The notes below the pieces were generated by a model. It was not told the DNA's origin and made no database searches. It saw nothing but the letters and a program-made list of their open reading frames with translations. 64,000 nt of DNA from JAVKFY01 sp040223615 (GTDB lineage: Bacteria > Pseudomonadota > Alphaproteobacteria > GCA-2731375), in assembly GCA_040223615.1 (NCBI GenBank), contig JAVKFY010000055.1, positions 16,362 to 80,361 on the forward strand, given 5' to 3'. Below are positions 46,101 through 53,083 of the stretch, in pieces. Positions within the stretch are counted from its first letter, which is position 1; each line of letters begins with the position of its first letter. The position numbers and the translations under genes are program-made.

Positions 46101-46513
46101 AACTCGTCGAGCCACTTCTGCAACAGCGGCCCGACCGGCTCGGTCTCCAGGTACGGCTCCAGGTCCTTGCGGCTCTCGGCCGCGTATTTGAACGGGTATT
46201 GCTCGGCCTGCGGCTCCAGGAAGAAGTCGAACGGGTTGAAGACCACCATGTCGGCGACCAGGTCGACGGTGATGGAGAATTCCGGCACCGGGTCGGGAAA
46301 CACCACGCGTGCCAGGTAGTTGCCGTGCGGGTCCTGCTGCCAGTTCAGGAAATAGCCTTCCGGCTCGATCTTCAGCGCGTAGCTCAGCACCGGCGTGCGA
46401 CTGTGCGGCGCCGGTCGAAGCCTGATCACCTGTGGCCCCATGCGCAAAGGCCTGTCGTAGCGATAGTGCGTCAAATGGTTCAGCGCGACATGCAGCGGCA
46501 TTCCGGTACTCAT
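43196..46513 (-). CDS. Transglutaminase-DUF2126 protein
   Basis: 1105 aa. An N-terminal transglutaminase domain pair (VALNHLTHYRYDRPLRMGPQVIRLRP, then the catalytic core: Cys in LGNGSCRDTGWLLVQILRHFG, His in DLHAWAEAYLPGAGWVGLDPTSG with Asp) is fused to the large DUF2126 region (~residues 300-1100) with conserved HTGTGGGNHVVVGA, LGLVEFRAFEMPPHWQMSLAQQ and EFRFPLYGEVGHGDMTLELRQA. DUF2126 resembles an amidoligase/glutamine-synthetase-like ligase in published domain predictions. The start at 46513 (MSTGMPLHVALNH) is chosen; 46501 and 46546 are alternatives and none has a strong ribosome-binding site. First gene of the - strand operon and divergent from pyc. Confidence 0.9.
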   Translation of the reverse strand: MSTGMPLHVALNHLTHYRYDRPLRMGPQVIRLRPAPHSRTPVLSYALKIEPEGYFLNWQQDPHGNYLARVVFPDPVPEFSITVDLVADMVVFNPFDFFLEPQAEQYPFKYAAESRKDLEPYLETEPVGPLLQKWLDEFPREPMQTVDFLVALNQRLQQQIAYVVRMEPGVQKPDETLSLGNGSCRDTGWLLVQILRHFGIASRFASGYLIQLVPDVKSLDGPVGTSVDFTDLHAWAEAYLPGAGWVGLDPTSGLFAGEGHIPLACTPHPTSAAPVSGALEPGEVSFEHQMSVRRVLESPRVTKPYTEDQWAAIDAFGDRVYAELDAGDVRLTVGGEPTFVSVDEPDGDEWNTAAVGPTKRKLADKLIHRLRRRWAPDGLLHYGQGKWYPGEQLPRWAFALYWRVDGKPVWLDQELIADETRDYEVVADDARRFAEGIAERLELGAERVITAYEDPWHYLDQERKLPENLDPAKSRLDDPMERQRLAKIVESGLGNEAGFVLPVQRVADRDGAPRWASERWLTRSSHLFVVPGDSPIGFRLPYSTLPHLDPMIYPYQHPTDPFEARGELPDPHALRERFKRASGTAAGEPTSTVAPKASGVKPVRSALVVEPRHGRICVFMPPVEAAEDYLELVAAIEETAAELKLPIHLEGYTPPEDPRLNVLRVTPDPGVIEVNIHPASGWREMVETTETLYEDAHLTRLGTEKFMLDGRHTGTGGGNHVVVGARRPADSPFLRRPDLLKSLLAYWQHHPALSYLFSGLFIGPTSQAPRIDEARHDQIHELELAFAQVPGPEGEVAPWVVDRIFRNILIDVTGNTHRSEICIDKLYSPDGPTGRLGLVEFRAFEMPPHWQMSLAQQVLLLALIARFWKQPYEGDLVRWGTSLHDRFMLPHFVEADLKDVIDDMRRAGYVLDPDWFAPHLEFRFPLYGEVGHGDMTLELRQALEPWHVMGEEGAPGGTVRFVDSSVERLQVKLSGRTGERYLVACNGYRVPLTGTGVAGEAVGGVRYRAWKPYSALHPSIPVDAPLTFDIYDRWSGRAVAGCSYHVAHPGGRNFEQFPVNSYEAESRRLARFFPFGHTAGAYPEPPDLTRPEFPLTLDLRWSHTS

Positions 46514-46645
46514 GAAATGTGATGATGCGGTGCCGCACTGTACCACCGCAGTGCGAATCCCGTGCCACCTTTGCTCTAGCCCATGACGCGTGGTTTCGCG
46601 CTAGGCTTGGAAATGGCCGACGTCGGCCGCTGGGGGAGTGAAATA

Positions 46646-49600
46646 ATGCGCAAGTTCCGCAAGCTTCTGGTCGCCAATCGCGGCGAAATCGCCATCCGCG
46701 TGTTCCGCGCCGCCAACGAGCTCGGCATCCGCACCGTCGGCGTCTACGCCGAAGAGGACAAACTCTCCCTGCACCGCTTCAAGTCGGACGAGAGCTACCG
46801 CATCGGCGAGGGCCTGGGACCGGTGCGCGCCTACCTGGATATCGACGAGATGCTGCGGGTCGCCACCGAGGCCCGCTGCGACGCGGTCCACCCCGGCTAC
46901 GGTTTCCTGTCCGAGAACCCGGACTTCGCCGAGGCCTGCGCCAAGCACAACATCACCTTCATCGGCCCCCCGCCGGAGGTGATGCGCCAGCTCGGCAACA
47001 AGGTCTCCGCCCGCGAGCTGGCGATCGCCGCCGGTACCCCGGTGGTCCCCGCCACCAACCCGCTACCCGAGGACATGGCCGAGGTTCGCCGCATGGCGCA
47101 CGAGGTCGGCCTGCCGGTGATGCTGAAGGCGTCGTGGGGCGGCGGCGGCCGCGGCATGCGCCGGATCATGACCGAGGAAGACCTCGACCGCGAGGTCCTG
47201 GCCGGCCGGCGCGAGGCCGAGGCCGCCTTCGGCAACGGCGAAGTCTACCTGGAGAAGCTGGTCGAGCGGGCGCTGCACGTCGAGGTGCAGATGCTGGGCG
47301 ACAGCCACGGCAACATCGTCCACCTGTTCGAGCGCGACTGCACCGTCCAGCGCCGCAACCAGAAGGTGGTCGAGCGCGCGCCGGCGCCCTATCTCGACGA
47401 CGCACGACGCAAGGAACTCTGCGACTCGGCGCTGAAGCTGGCGCGTCACGCCGGCTACGTGAATGCCGGCACGGCGGAATTCCTGATGGATGCCGACACC
47501 GGCAAGTTCTATTTCATCGAGGTCAACCCGCGCATCCAGGTCGAGCACACGGTCTCCGAGGAGGTCACCGGTATCGACATCGTGAAGGCGCAGATCCGCG
47601 TCGCCGAGGGCGGCCATATCGGCAACATGGACGAGACCGGCGTGCCCGAGCAGGCCGAGATCAAGCTCAACGGCCATGCCCTGCAATGCCGCATCACCAC
47701 GGAAGACCCGGAGCACAACTTCACGCCTGACTATGGCCGCATCACCGCCTATCGCGGTGCCACCGGCTTCGGCATCCGGCTCGACGGCGGCACCGCCTAT
47801 TCCGGCGCGGTGATCACGCGCTACTACGACTCGCTGCTGGAGAAGCTGACCGCCTGGGCCGCAACGCCGGAAGAAGGCATCCGGCGCATGGACCGCGCGC
47901 TGCGTGAGTTCCGCATCCGCGGCGTGGCGACCAACCTGATCTTCCTGGAAAACCTGATCAACCACCCGAAGTTCGTCACCGCCGACTACACCACGCGCTT
48001 CATCGACGAGACGCCGGAGCTGTTCCACTTCCCACGCCGGCGCGACCGCGCCACCCGGCTGCTGACCTTCATCGCCGACGTGTCGTGCAACGGCAACCCG
48101 GAAGTCGCCGGCCGGCCCGAACCGAAGGCGCACCCGACGCCGCGGCCGCCCTCGAACCCGACCGGCGCGCCGCCCAAGGGCACCCGCGACCGCCTGACCG
48201 AGCTCGGCGCGAAGGGCTTCGCCGACTGGATGCTGGCGCAGAAGCAGGTACTGGTGACCGACACCACGATGCGCGACGCGCACCAGTCGCTGCTCGCCAC
48301 GCGGATGCGCAGCTACGACATGGTGCAGGTCGCCGACGCCTACGCGCATCACCTGTCCGGCCTGTTCTCGATGGAATGCTGGGGCGGCGCGACGTTCGAC
48401 GTCGCCATGCGCTTCCTCAACGAGTGCCCGTGGACGCGGCTGGAGAGCCTGCGCGCCAAGGCGCCGAACATACTGTTCCAGATGCTGCTGCGCGGCGCCA
48501 ACGGCGTCGGCTACACCAGCTATCCCGACAACGTCGTGCGCCATTTCGTCGCCCAGGCGGCCGAGCACGGCATCGACCTGTTCCGGGTTTTCGACTCGCT
48601 GAACTGGGTCGAGAACATGAAGGTTGGCATGGAGGCGGTGCTGGCCAGCGGCAAGCTGCTGGAAGGCGCGATCTGCTACACCGGCGACATGCTCGACCCG
48701 GCGCGGCCGAAATACGACCTCGCCTACTACCTGCGCATGGCCGAGGAGCTGAAGGCCGCCGGCTGCCACATCATCGGCCTGAAGGACATGGCCGGCCTGC
48801 TGAAACCGGCCGCCGCGCGGGTGCTGATTCCCGAGCTCAAGAAGGCCACCGGCCTGCCGGTCCACTTCCACACCCACGACACGTCGGGCATTGCCGCCGC
48901 GACGGTGCTGGCGGCGGTGGAGTCCGGCGTCGACGCGTTCGACGCGGCGATGGACAGCTTCTCCGGCCTCACCTCGCAGCCGAACCTGGGCTCCCTGGTC
49001 GCCGCCCTGAAGGGCACCGAGCGCGACCCCGGCATCGACCCGGCGACCATTCGCCGCTTCTCCGACTACTGGGAACTGGTCAGGAAGCAGTACACCGCGT
49101 TCGAGAGCGACCTGCGCTTCGGCGCCTCGGAGGTCTACCTGCACGAGATGCCGGGCGGGCAGTTCACCAACCTGAAGGAACAGGCCCGCTCGCTCGGCCT
49201 GGAGGAGCGCTGGCACGAGGTGGCGCGCGCCTATGCCGACGTCAACCAGATGTTCGGCGACATCGTGAAGGTGACGCCGTCCTCCAAGGTGGTCGGCGAC
49301 ATGGCGCTGTCGATGGTCTCCGCCAACCTGACCCGCGAGGACGTGGAGGACCCGGCCAAGGACGTCAGCTTCCCGGAATCGGTGATCTCGTTCTTCCGCG
49401 GCGATCTGGGCCAGCCGCCGGGCGGCTTTCCCAAGGCGCTGCAGGCCAAGGTGCTGAAGGACGTGGTCCCGATCACCGAGCGGCCCGGCGCGCTGCTGCC
49501 GCCGGCCGACATGGCGGCCGAACGCGAGGCGGCGGAGAAGGCGGCGGAGCGCAAGATCAGCGAGCGCGAGTTCGCCTCCTACATGATGTACCCGAAGGTG

Positions 49601-50089
49601 TTCACCGACTTCGCCACGTTCAGGCGCCAGAACGGGCCGGTCGAAGTGCTGCCGACACCGATCTTCTTCTACGGCATGGAGCAGGGTGACGAGGCCGCCA
49701 TCGACATCGAGCCGGGCAAGACCCTGCTGGTGCGCTGCAACGCCATCGGCGAGACCGACGAGGAGGGCATGAAGCGGGTGTTCTTCGAGTTGAACGGCCA
49801 GCCGCGCTCGATCCGCATCCTGGACCGGTCCGCCGCCGTCGACAGCACCCGCCACCGCCGCGCCGATCCGGGCAACCCGAACCACGTGCCGGCGCCGATC
49901 CCGGGCATGGTCGCCTCGGTCGCGGTCGCCGCCGGCCAGGACGTGCGCGCCGGCGACCTGCTGCTCACCATCGAGGCGATGAAGATGGAAACCGCGATCC
50001 ACGCCGACCGCGACGGCAAGGTCGGCGAGGTCTGCACCCCGGCCGGCACCCAGGTCGAGGCCAAGGAACTGCTGATCGAGTACGCCTAG
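46646..50089 (+). CDS. pyc: Pyruvate carboxylase
   Basis: 1147 aa, full-length single-chain enzyme: ATP- and biotin-dependent carboxylation of pyruvate to oxaloacetate. Biotin carboxylase domain (KLLVANRGEIAIRVFRAANELGI; Gly-rich ASWGGGGRGMRR; EVNPRIQVEHTVSEEVTG), carboxyltransferase domain (VLVTDTTMRDAHQSLLATRMR with metal-site Asp; GLKDMAGLLKP; HFHTHDTSG), allosteric linker, and BCCP with EAMKMETA near the C-terminus (Lys biotinylated). GGGGGAG precedes the ATG at 46646. The extreme C-terminus, LLIEYA-stop, is directly followed by a foreign gene; a 12-bp copy of its final codons recurs at 51407. Confidence 0.96.
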   Translation: MRKFRKLLVANRGEIAIRVFRAANELGIRTVGVYAEEDKLSLHRFKSDESYRIGEGLGPVRAYLDIDEMLRVATEARCDAVHPGYGFLSENPDFAEACAKHNITFIGPPPEVMRQLGNKVSARELAIAAGTPVVPATNPLPEDMAEVRRMAHEVGLPVMLKASWGGGGRGMRRIMTEEDLDREVLAGRREAEAAFGNGEVYLEKLVERALHVEVQMLGDSHGNIVHLFERDCTVQRRNQKVVERAPAPYLDDARRKELCDSALKLARHAGYVNAGTAEFLMDADTGKFYFIEVNPRIQVEHTVSEEVTGIDIVKAQIRVAEGGHIGNMDETGVPEQAEIKLNGHALQCRITTEDPEHNFTPDYGRITAYRGATGFGIRLDGGTAYSGAVITRYYDSLLEKLTAWAATPEEGIRRMDRALREFRIRGVATNLIFLENLINHPKFVTADYTTRFIDETPELFHFPRRRDRATRLLTFIADVSCNGNPEVAGRPEPKAHPTPRPPSNPTGAPPKGTRDRLTELGAKGFADWMLAQKQVLVTDTTMRDAHQSLLATRMRSYDMVQVADAYAHHLSGLFSMECWGGATFDVAMRFLNECPWTRLESLRAKAPNILFQMLLRGANGVGYTSYPDNVVRHFVAQAAEHGIDLFRVFDSLNWVENMKVGMEAVLASGKLLEGAICYTGDMLDPARPKYDLAYYLRMAEELKAAGCHIIGLKDMAGLLKPAAARVLIPELKKATGLPVHFHTHDTSGIAAATVLAAVESGVDAFDAAMDSFSGLTSQPNLGSLVAALKGTERDPGIDPATIRRFSDYWELVRKQYTAFESDLRFGASEVYLHEMPGGQFTNLKEQARSLGLEERWHEVARAYADVNQMFGDIVKVTPSSKVVGDMALSMVSANLTREDVEDPAKDVSFPESVISFFRGDLGQPPGGFPKALQAKVLKDVVPITERPGALLPPADMAAEREAAEKAAERKISEREFASYMMYPKVFTDFATFRRQNGPVEVLPTPIFFYGMEQGDEAAIDIEPGKTLLVRCNAIGETDEEGMKRVFFELNGQPRSIRILDRSAAVDSTRHRRADPGNPNHVPAPIPGMVASVAVAAGQDVRAGDLLLTIEAMKMETAIHADRDGKVGEVCTPAGTQVEAKELLIEYA
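50073..50084 (+). repeat. Left 12-bp direct repeat at pyc 3' end
   Basis: TGATCGAGTACG, within the last codons of pyc (..LLIEY). An identical 12-mer is at 51407-51418, 1,334 bp away, just before the next conserved gene. The two copies bracket the low-GC gene and mark the probable insertion boundary. Confidence 0.85.
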
Positions 50090-50105
50090 AGAGAAATCCC
50101 CTAGT

Positions 50106-51371
50106 ATGCCAATCGACAAAAATCAACTCGAAAACCTTCTGTCATGTTTGGCTCGAGATCATGAGCAAGAACTTACGCACCACAAGCTACTTCGCGACAT
50201 TCAAGATCACCGCATTTACGTCGGTAGTGCACCAAATGAAATTGTGCGGCCAATACAAACATATCTTGAATCCTTACCGGAGTTTGATCCCAAGCATATC
50301 CATTCGATAGAATTTGCAGGTGGATGGACCCGAACCAACGCGGAACAACTTGCCCGTATGACGGCAGCTCTGGTGATTGAAACTGGGAACCCAAAGAAAT
50401 CTGCGGCCGCAGTACTAGAGTTCGCAAAAGGCCAGAACATCCCCGCGATTGCCGTATTGCCAATTCATGGCGTACGAACCGAGAAGAAGATCAAGTTTAG
50501 CAATGACGTTGAGTTAGTACCGCTGAAGAGTCTCCCAGAAACCCGCCTTCAACGTCAGCTTCTCTTTCCGACGTTCAATCAAACCCAGCAGACATTCTTC
50601 GCCCTCCATGCCCCCATGGCATTGACAGTTCGGTACACCGCAAAACATCCCCTTCGGGTTCACACCAGCGAAGAAGGTCTGCGCAACGCGAAGGCACAGA
50701 GCAGAGGTCAATTAGAATCTCGGTTACACGAGGTGGCCCGTTGCCTCTGCTTGGCTGGCCCCTCTGCCGTGATCCCGGGTTTCTCCTGGCATCAATTTGA
50801 AGATCCTGTTCTTTGCAGGCTATCGCCTGTCGGCGGTTCTGGTCGCCATCAGGAAATACAGCCCCTCATGATTAGGGCAAGGGATCCCGTAGACTCCAAA
50901 TTGTCTCGGCACATTGTGAAGAATTATGCCAACCTGGATAGGGGAAAACGGAAAGAAATAGACAAAGGAATTTCGTTGCTGGACCAAGCTCTACGAAGAC
51001 TATCACCCGAGGATGCGGCAGTTGATCTAGCTACCGCACTTGAACTGACCGTCGGTGAGTCAGGGGGAGAATTAGGATACAAGCTCGGGTTGAGATCCTC
51101 CCTAATCATTGGAGGCAGTGTCGATGTCCGCATTAGAACAAGATCCATAGTGGAGAGTTTGTATGGACAGCGGAGCCGATACCTTCATGGAAACAAGCCG
51201 AAGACCTCTTATAAGCTCAGAGGAGTAGAGCCAATCGAGTCCCTTAGCGCCAAAGAGTTGATCGAGGAGGGTGCGCGAATATGTGCTGCTATCTTGCGGA
51301 AGTACATTGAGCGAGGCTCTGTGCCTGATTGGAGGCGCTTTGAGATCACGGGCGGACGGACGTGGGCATGA
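50106..51371 (+). CDS. Foreign HEPN/ApeA-like domain protein, putative defence effector
   Basis: 421 aa, visibly AT-richer and with different codon use (many AAA, ATT, TTT) than every neighbour. Residues 1-75: an alpha/beta segment (RDIQDHRIYVGSAPNEIVRPIQ). Residues ~75-200: a stretch reading LPIHGVRTEKKIKFSNDVELVPL, reminiscent of the beta-rich N-domain of ApeA-type proteins. Residues ~300-410: helices ending LELTVGESGGELGYKLGLRS..VESLYGQRSRYLHGN, where RSRYLH (Rx4H) fits the HEPN RNase active site. HEPN proteins of this class cut RNA to abort phage infection; here that is inference. GAGAG precedes the ATG; it follows pyc by 16 bases without its own promoter. No antitoxin, integrase or second defence gene is adjacent. 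Confidence 0.65.
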   Translation: MPIDKNQLENLLSCLARDHEQELTHHKLLRDIQDHRIYVGSAPNEIVRPIQTYLESLPEFDPKHIHSIEFAGGWTRTNAEQLARMTAALVIETGNPKKSAAAVLEFAKGQNIPAIAVLPIHGVRTEKKIKFSNDVELVPLKSLPETRLQRQLLFPTFNQTQQTFFALHAPMALTVRYTAKHPLRVHTSEEGLRNAKAQSRGQLESRLHEVARCLCLAGPSAVIPGFSWHQFEDPVLCRLSPVGGSGRHQEIQPLMIRARDPVDSKLSRHIVKNYANLDRGKRKEIDKGISLLDQALRRLSPEDAAVDLATALELTVGESGGELGYKLGLRSSLIIGGSVDVRIRTRSIVESLYGQRSRYLHGNKPKTSYKLRGVEPIESLSAKELIEEGARICAAILRKYIERGSVPDWRRFEITGGRTWA

Positions 51372-51384
51372 GGGCAACCCATCA

Positions 51385-51426
51385 ATGAGTACGTCGAAAT
51401 CCAACATGATCGAGTACGTCGCATGA
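51385..51426 (+). CDS. 13-codon mini-ORF ending in a regenerated pyc-like tail
   Basis: ATG at 51385 begins MSTSKSNMIEYVA and stops at TGA 51424-51426, which overlaps the ATG of the luciferase-like gene (ATGA). GAGGG lies 10 bases upstream. The last codons (..IEYVA-stop) match what pyc would have encoded before insertion. It may keep translation running into the downstream gene; it could also be only an insertion scar. Two GAGTACGTCG copies (51387-51396, 51412-51421) lie in it, 25 bases apart. Confidence 0.35.
   Translation: MSTSKSNMIEYVA
51407..51418 (+). repeat. Right 12-bp direct repeat before the luciferase-like gene
   Basis: TGATCGAGTACG, identical to 50073-50084. It is followed by TCGCATGAAA, so joining the left pyc copy directly to this right flank yields pyc ...LLIEYVA-TGA with the TGA overlapping ATGAAA, a normal operon junction. 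Strong sign of a precise insertion. Confidence 0.85.
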
Positions 51427-52439
51427 AACTCGGCCTGATGACCGGCTACTGGGGCGCCAAGCCGCCCGAGAACTTGGTAAAGATCGCGCAACGGGCCGAG
51501 GCGCTGGGCTACTGGGGCTTCTTCACGGCCGAGGCCTACGGGTCGGACGCGCTGACCCCGCTGGCCTGGGTCGGCGCGCACACCAAGACCATCAAGCTCG
51601 GCACCGCGATCGTGCAGATCTCGGCGCGCACCCCGACGGCGACCGCGATGCACGCCCTGACGCTGGATCACCTCACCGGCGGCCGGCTGATCCTGGGCCT
51701 GGGCGTATCGGGGCCGCAGGTGGTGGAGGGCTGGTACGGCCAGCCGTTCGCGAAACCCCTCGCCCGGACGCGCGAGTACATCTCCATCGTGCGCCAGGTG
51801 CTGGCCCGCGAGCAGCCGGTGTCGAACCCCGGCCCGCACTACCCGATCCCCTACCCGCCCGATGCGGACGGCTCGTGGGGGCTAGGCAAGCCGCTGAAGC
51901 CAATCACCCATCCGCTGCGCAGCGACATTCCGATCTTCCTCGGCGCCGAAGGGCCGAAGAACGTGGCCATGGCGGCGGAGCTGTGCGACGGCTGGTACCC
52001 GCTCTACTACGCGCCGGAGCGCGAGCACGTCTACGCGGAGTCGCTGGCCAAAAAGCCTGACGGCTTCGAGATCCTGTACCCGATGAAGCTGCACATCACC
52101 GACGACCTGGAGGCCGGCCGCCTGTCGGTGAAGCAGGACCTGGCGCTCTATGTCGGCGGCATGGGCGCGCGCGACCGTAACTTCCACAACGAGCTGGTCG
52201 CGCGCATGGGCTATGCCGACGCGGCGAAGCGGATCCAGGACCTGTACCTGGCCGGCAACAAGGCCGAGGCGGTCGCCGCCGTGCCCGACGAACTGGTCGA
52301 CGAGATCGCCCTGGTCGGCCCCAAGGACCGGATCAAGCAACGCCTCGCCGCCTGGCACGACAGCGCCGTCACCGGCCTCCTGGTCTGGCCGAAGACCGAG
52401 GCCGACGTGGCGACCTACGCCGAGCTGGTGCTCGAGTAG
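51423..52439 (+). CDS. Luciferase-like (LLM class) F420/FMN oxidoreductase
   Basis: 338 aa, bacterial-luciferase fold, of the F420-dependent subgroup by its order: KLGLMTGYWGAKPPENLVKIAQRAEALGYWGFFTAEAYG, IKLGTAIVQISARTPTATAMHALTLDHLTGGRLILGLGVSGPQVVEGWYG (typical for this group), IPIFLGAEGPKNVAMAAELCDGWYPL. A monooxygenase or dehydrogenase with unknown substrate. The start overlaps the stop of the mini-ORF (ATGA), and originally probably that of pyc. Convergent with the MAPEG gene (4-base gap). Confidence 0.9.
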   Translation: MKLGLMTGYWGAKPPENLVKIAQRAEALGYWGFFTAEAYGSDALTPLAWVGAHTKTIKLGTAIVQISARTPTATAMHALTLDHLTGGRLILGLGVSGPQVVEGWYGQPFAKPLARTREYISIVRQVLAREQPVSNPGPHYPIPYPPDADGSWGLGKPLKPITHPLRSDIPIFLGAEGPKNVAMAAELCDGWYPLYYAPEREHVYAESLAKKPDGFEILYPMKLHITDDLEAGRLSVKQDLALYVGGMGARDRNFHNELVARMGYADAAKRIQDLYLAGNKAEAVAAVPDELVDEIALVGPKDRIKQRLAAWHDSAVTGLLVWPKTEADVATYAELVLE

Positions 52440-52443
52440 GCGG

Positions 52444-52860
52444 CTACGCCCCCATCAGCGCGGCGAAGATCATCAGGTTGCCGACCCAGCCGACGGCGAA
52501 GGCCAGCGTGCGCACGATCGGCACACCGCCCCAAGTCACCAGTATCTGCACCACGCGGGCCCAGAAGAACACCTGCGCGCCCCACACCGTGAGGTCGCTG
52601 TGCACGTTGCTGACATGTGCCACCAGCACCAGCACGGCGAACGGCGCCAGGTTCTCCACCAGGTTCAGGTGGGCCCGATAGGCGCGCTTGGCCCAGGCCG
52701 GCACGCCTTCTTCGCGGCTGGCGCCGTAACCCAGCATCGGCATCAGGCCGTGCGACATGATGCCGGCGAGGATGTAGGGCAGCCAAAGCAACAGGCAGAT
52801 GAAGGCGGCGTAGACCAGCAGCCGCAATTCGATGGTGAGCGCTACGATGTCTTGGTTCAT
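52444..52860 (-). CDS. MAPEG family membrane protein
   Basis: 138 aa, four hydrophobic segments, MAPEG family (glutathione-dependent microsomal transferase-like). Seen: TIELRLLVYAAFICLLLWLPYILAGIM, AKRAYRAHLNLVENLAPFAVLVLVAH (the family's RAhxNxxE motif with R/H/N/E), and C-terminal FFWARVVQILVTWGGVPIVRTLAFAVGWVG. The start at 52860 (MNQDIVAL) is chosen over a longer, non-family N-terminus; the GGGGGAAACG sequence lies just upstream. Substrate unknown. Confidence 0.85.
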   Translation of the reverse strand: MNQDIVALTIELRLLVYAAFICLLLWLPYILAGIMSHGLMPMLGYGASREEGVPAWAKRAYRAHLNLVENLAPFAVLVLVAHVSNVHSDLTVWGAQVFFWARVVQILVTWGGVPIVRTLAFAVGWVGNLMIFAALMGA

Positions 52861-52938
52861 CACGTTTCCCCCAGGCTGGCCGGCTCGATCGGCCGGCATC
52901 GGGGGAAGTGTGGGCGTATCGGAAGGCCGCCGCAACGA

Positions 52939-52968
52939 AACGCGGCCGCCGAAACCGGCGGCCGCGTT
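52939..52968 (-). terminator. Terminator hairpin after the small-membrane-protein cluster
   Basis: A perfect 13-bp stem (AACGCGGCCGCCG / CGGCGGCCGCGTT) with a 4-base loop, followed on the - strand by a T-containing tail (TCGTTG). It lies 29 bases beyond the stop of the tiny ORF at 52997-53068 and 79 bases before the MAPEG start; best read as the end of the upstream - strand transcript. Confidence 0.65.
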
Positions 52969-52996
52969 CAGTCGGTGTTGCTTGCTCCAGGGCTGC

Positions 52997-53068
52997 CTAG
53001 AGAAGAATGGCCAGCAAGATAATCACCGTCAGCGGCGCACCCAGAAGCCAGAGGATGAGTAGTGGCAT
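52997..53068 (-). CDS. 23-aa hydrophobic peptide
   Basis: A 24-codon frame (including stop) reading MPLLILWLLGAPLTVII.. and ending in LL. It is a single transmembrane segment with almost no polar residues. A perfect GGAGG sits 7 bases before the ATG, and it follows the 303-aa membrane protein by 15 bases on the same strand, so it is probably a real peptide of that operon. Function unknown. Confidence 0.6.
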   Translation of the reverse strand: MPLLILWLLGAPLTVIILLAILL

Positions 53069-53083
53069 GTTGCTGCCCTCCGT

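Noticed and set aside
47063..50119. 1018-residue open frame on the - strand
   Set aside because: Antisense of pyc; Arg/His/Leu-rich with no motif.
50073..51426. Target-site duplication of a transposon
   Set aside because: No transposase or terminal inverted repeats are visible, and the repeat is 12 bp and part of pyc; site-specific or homology-mediated insertion is the better reading.
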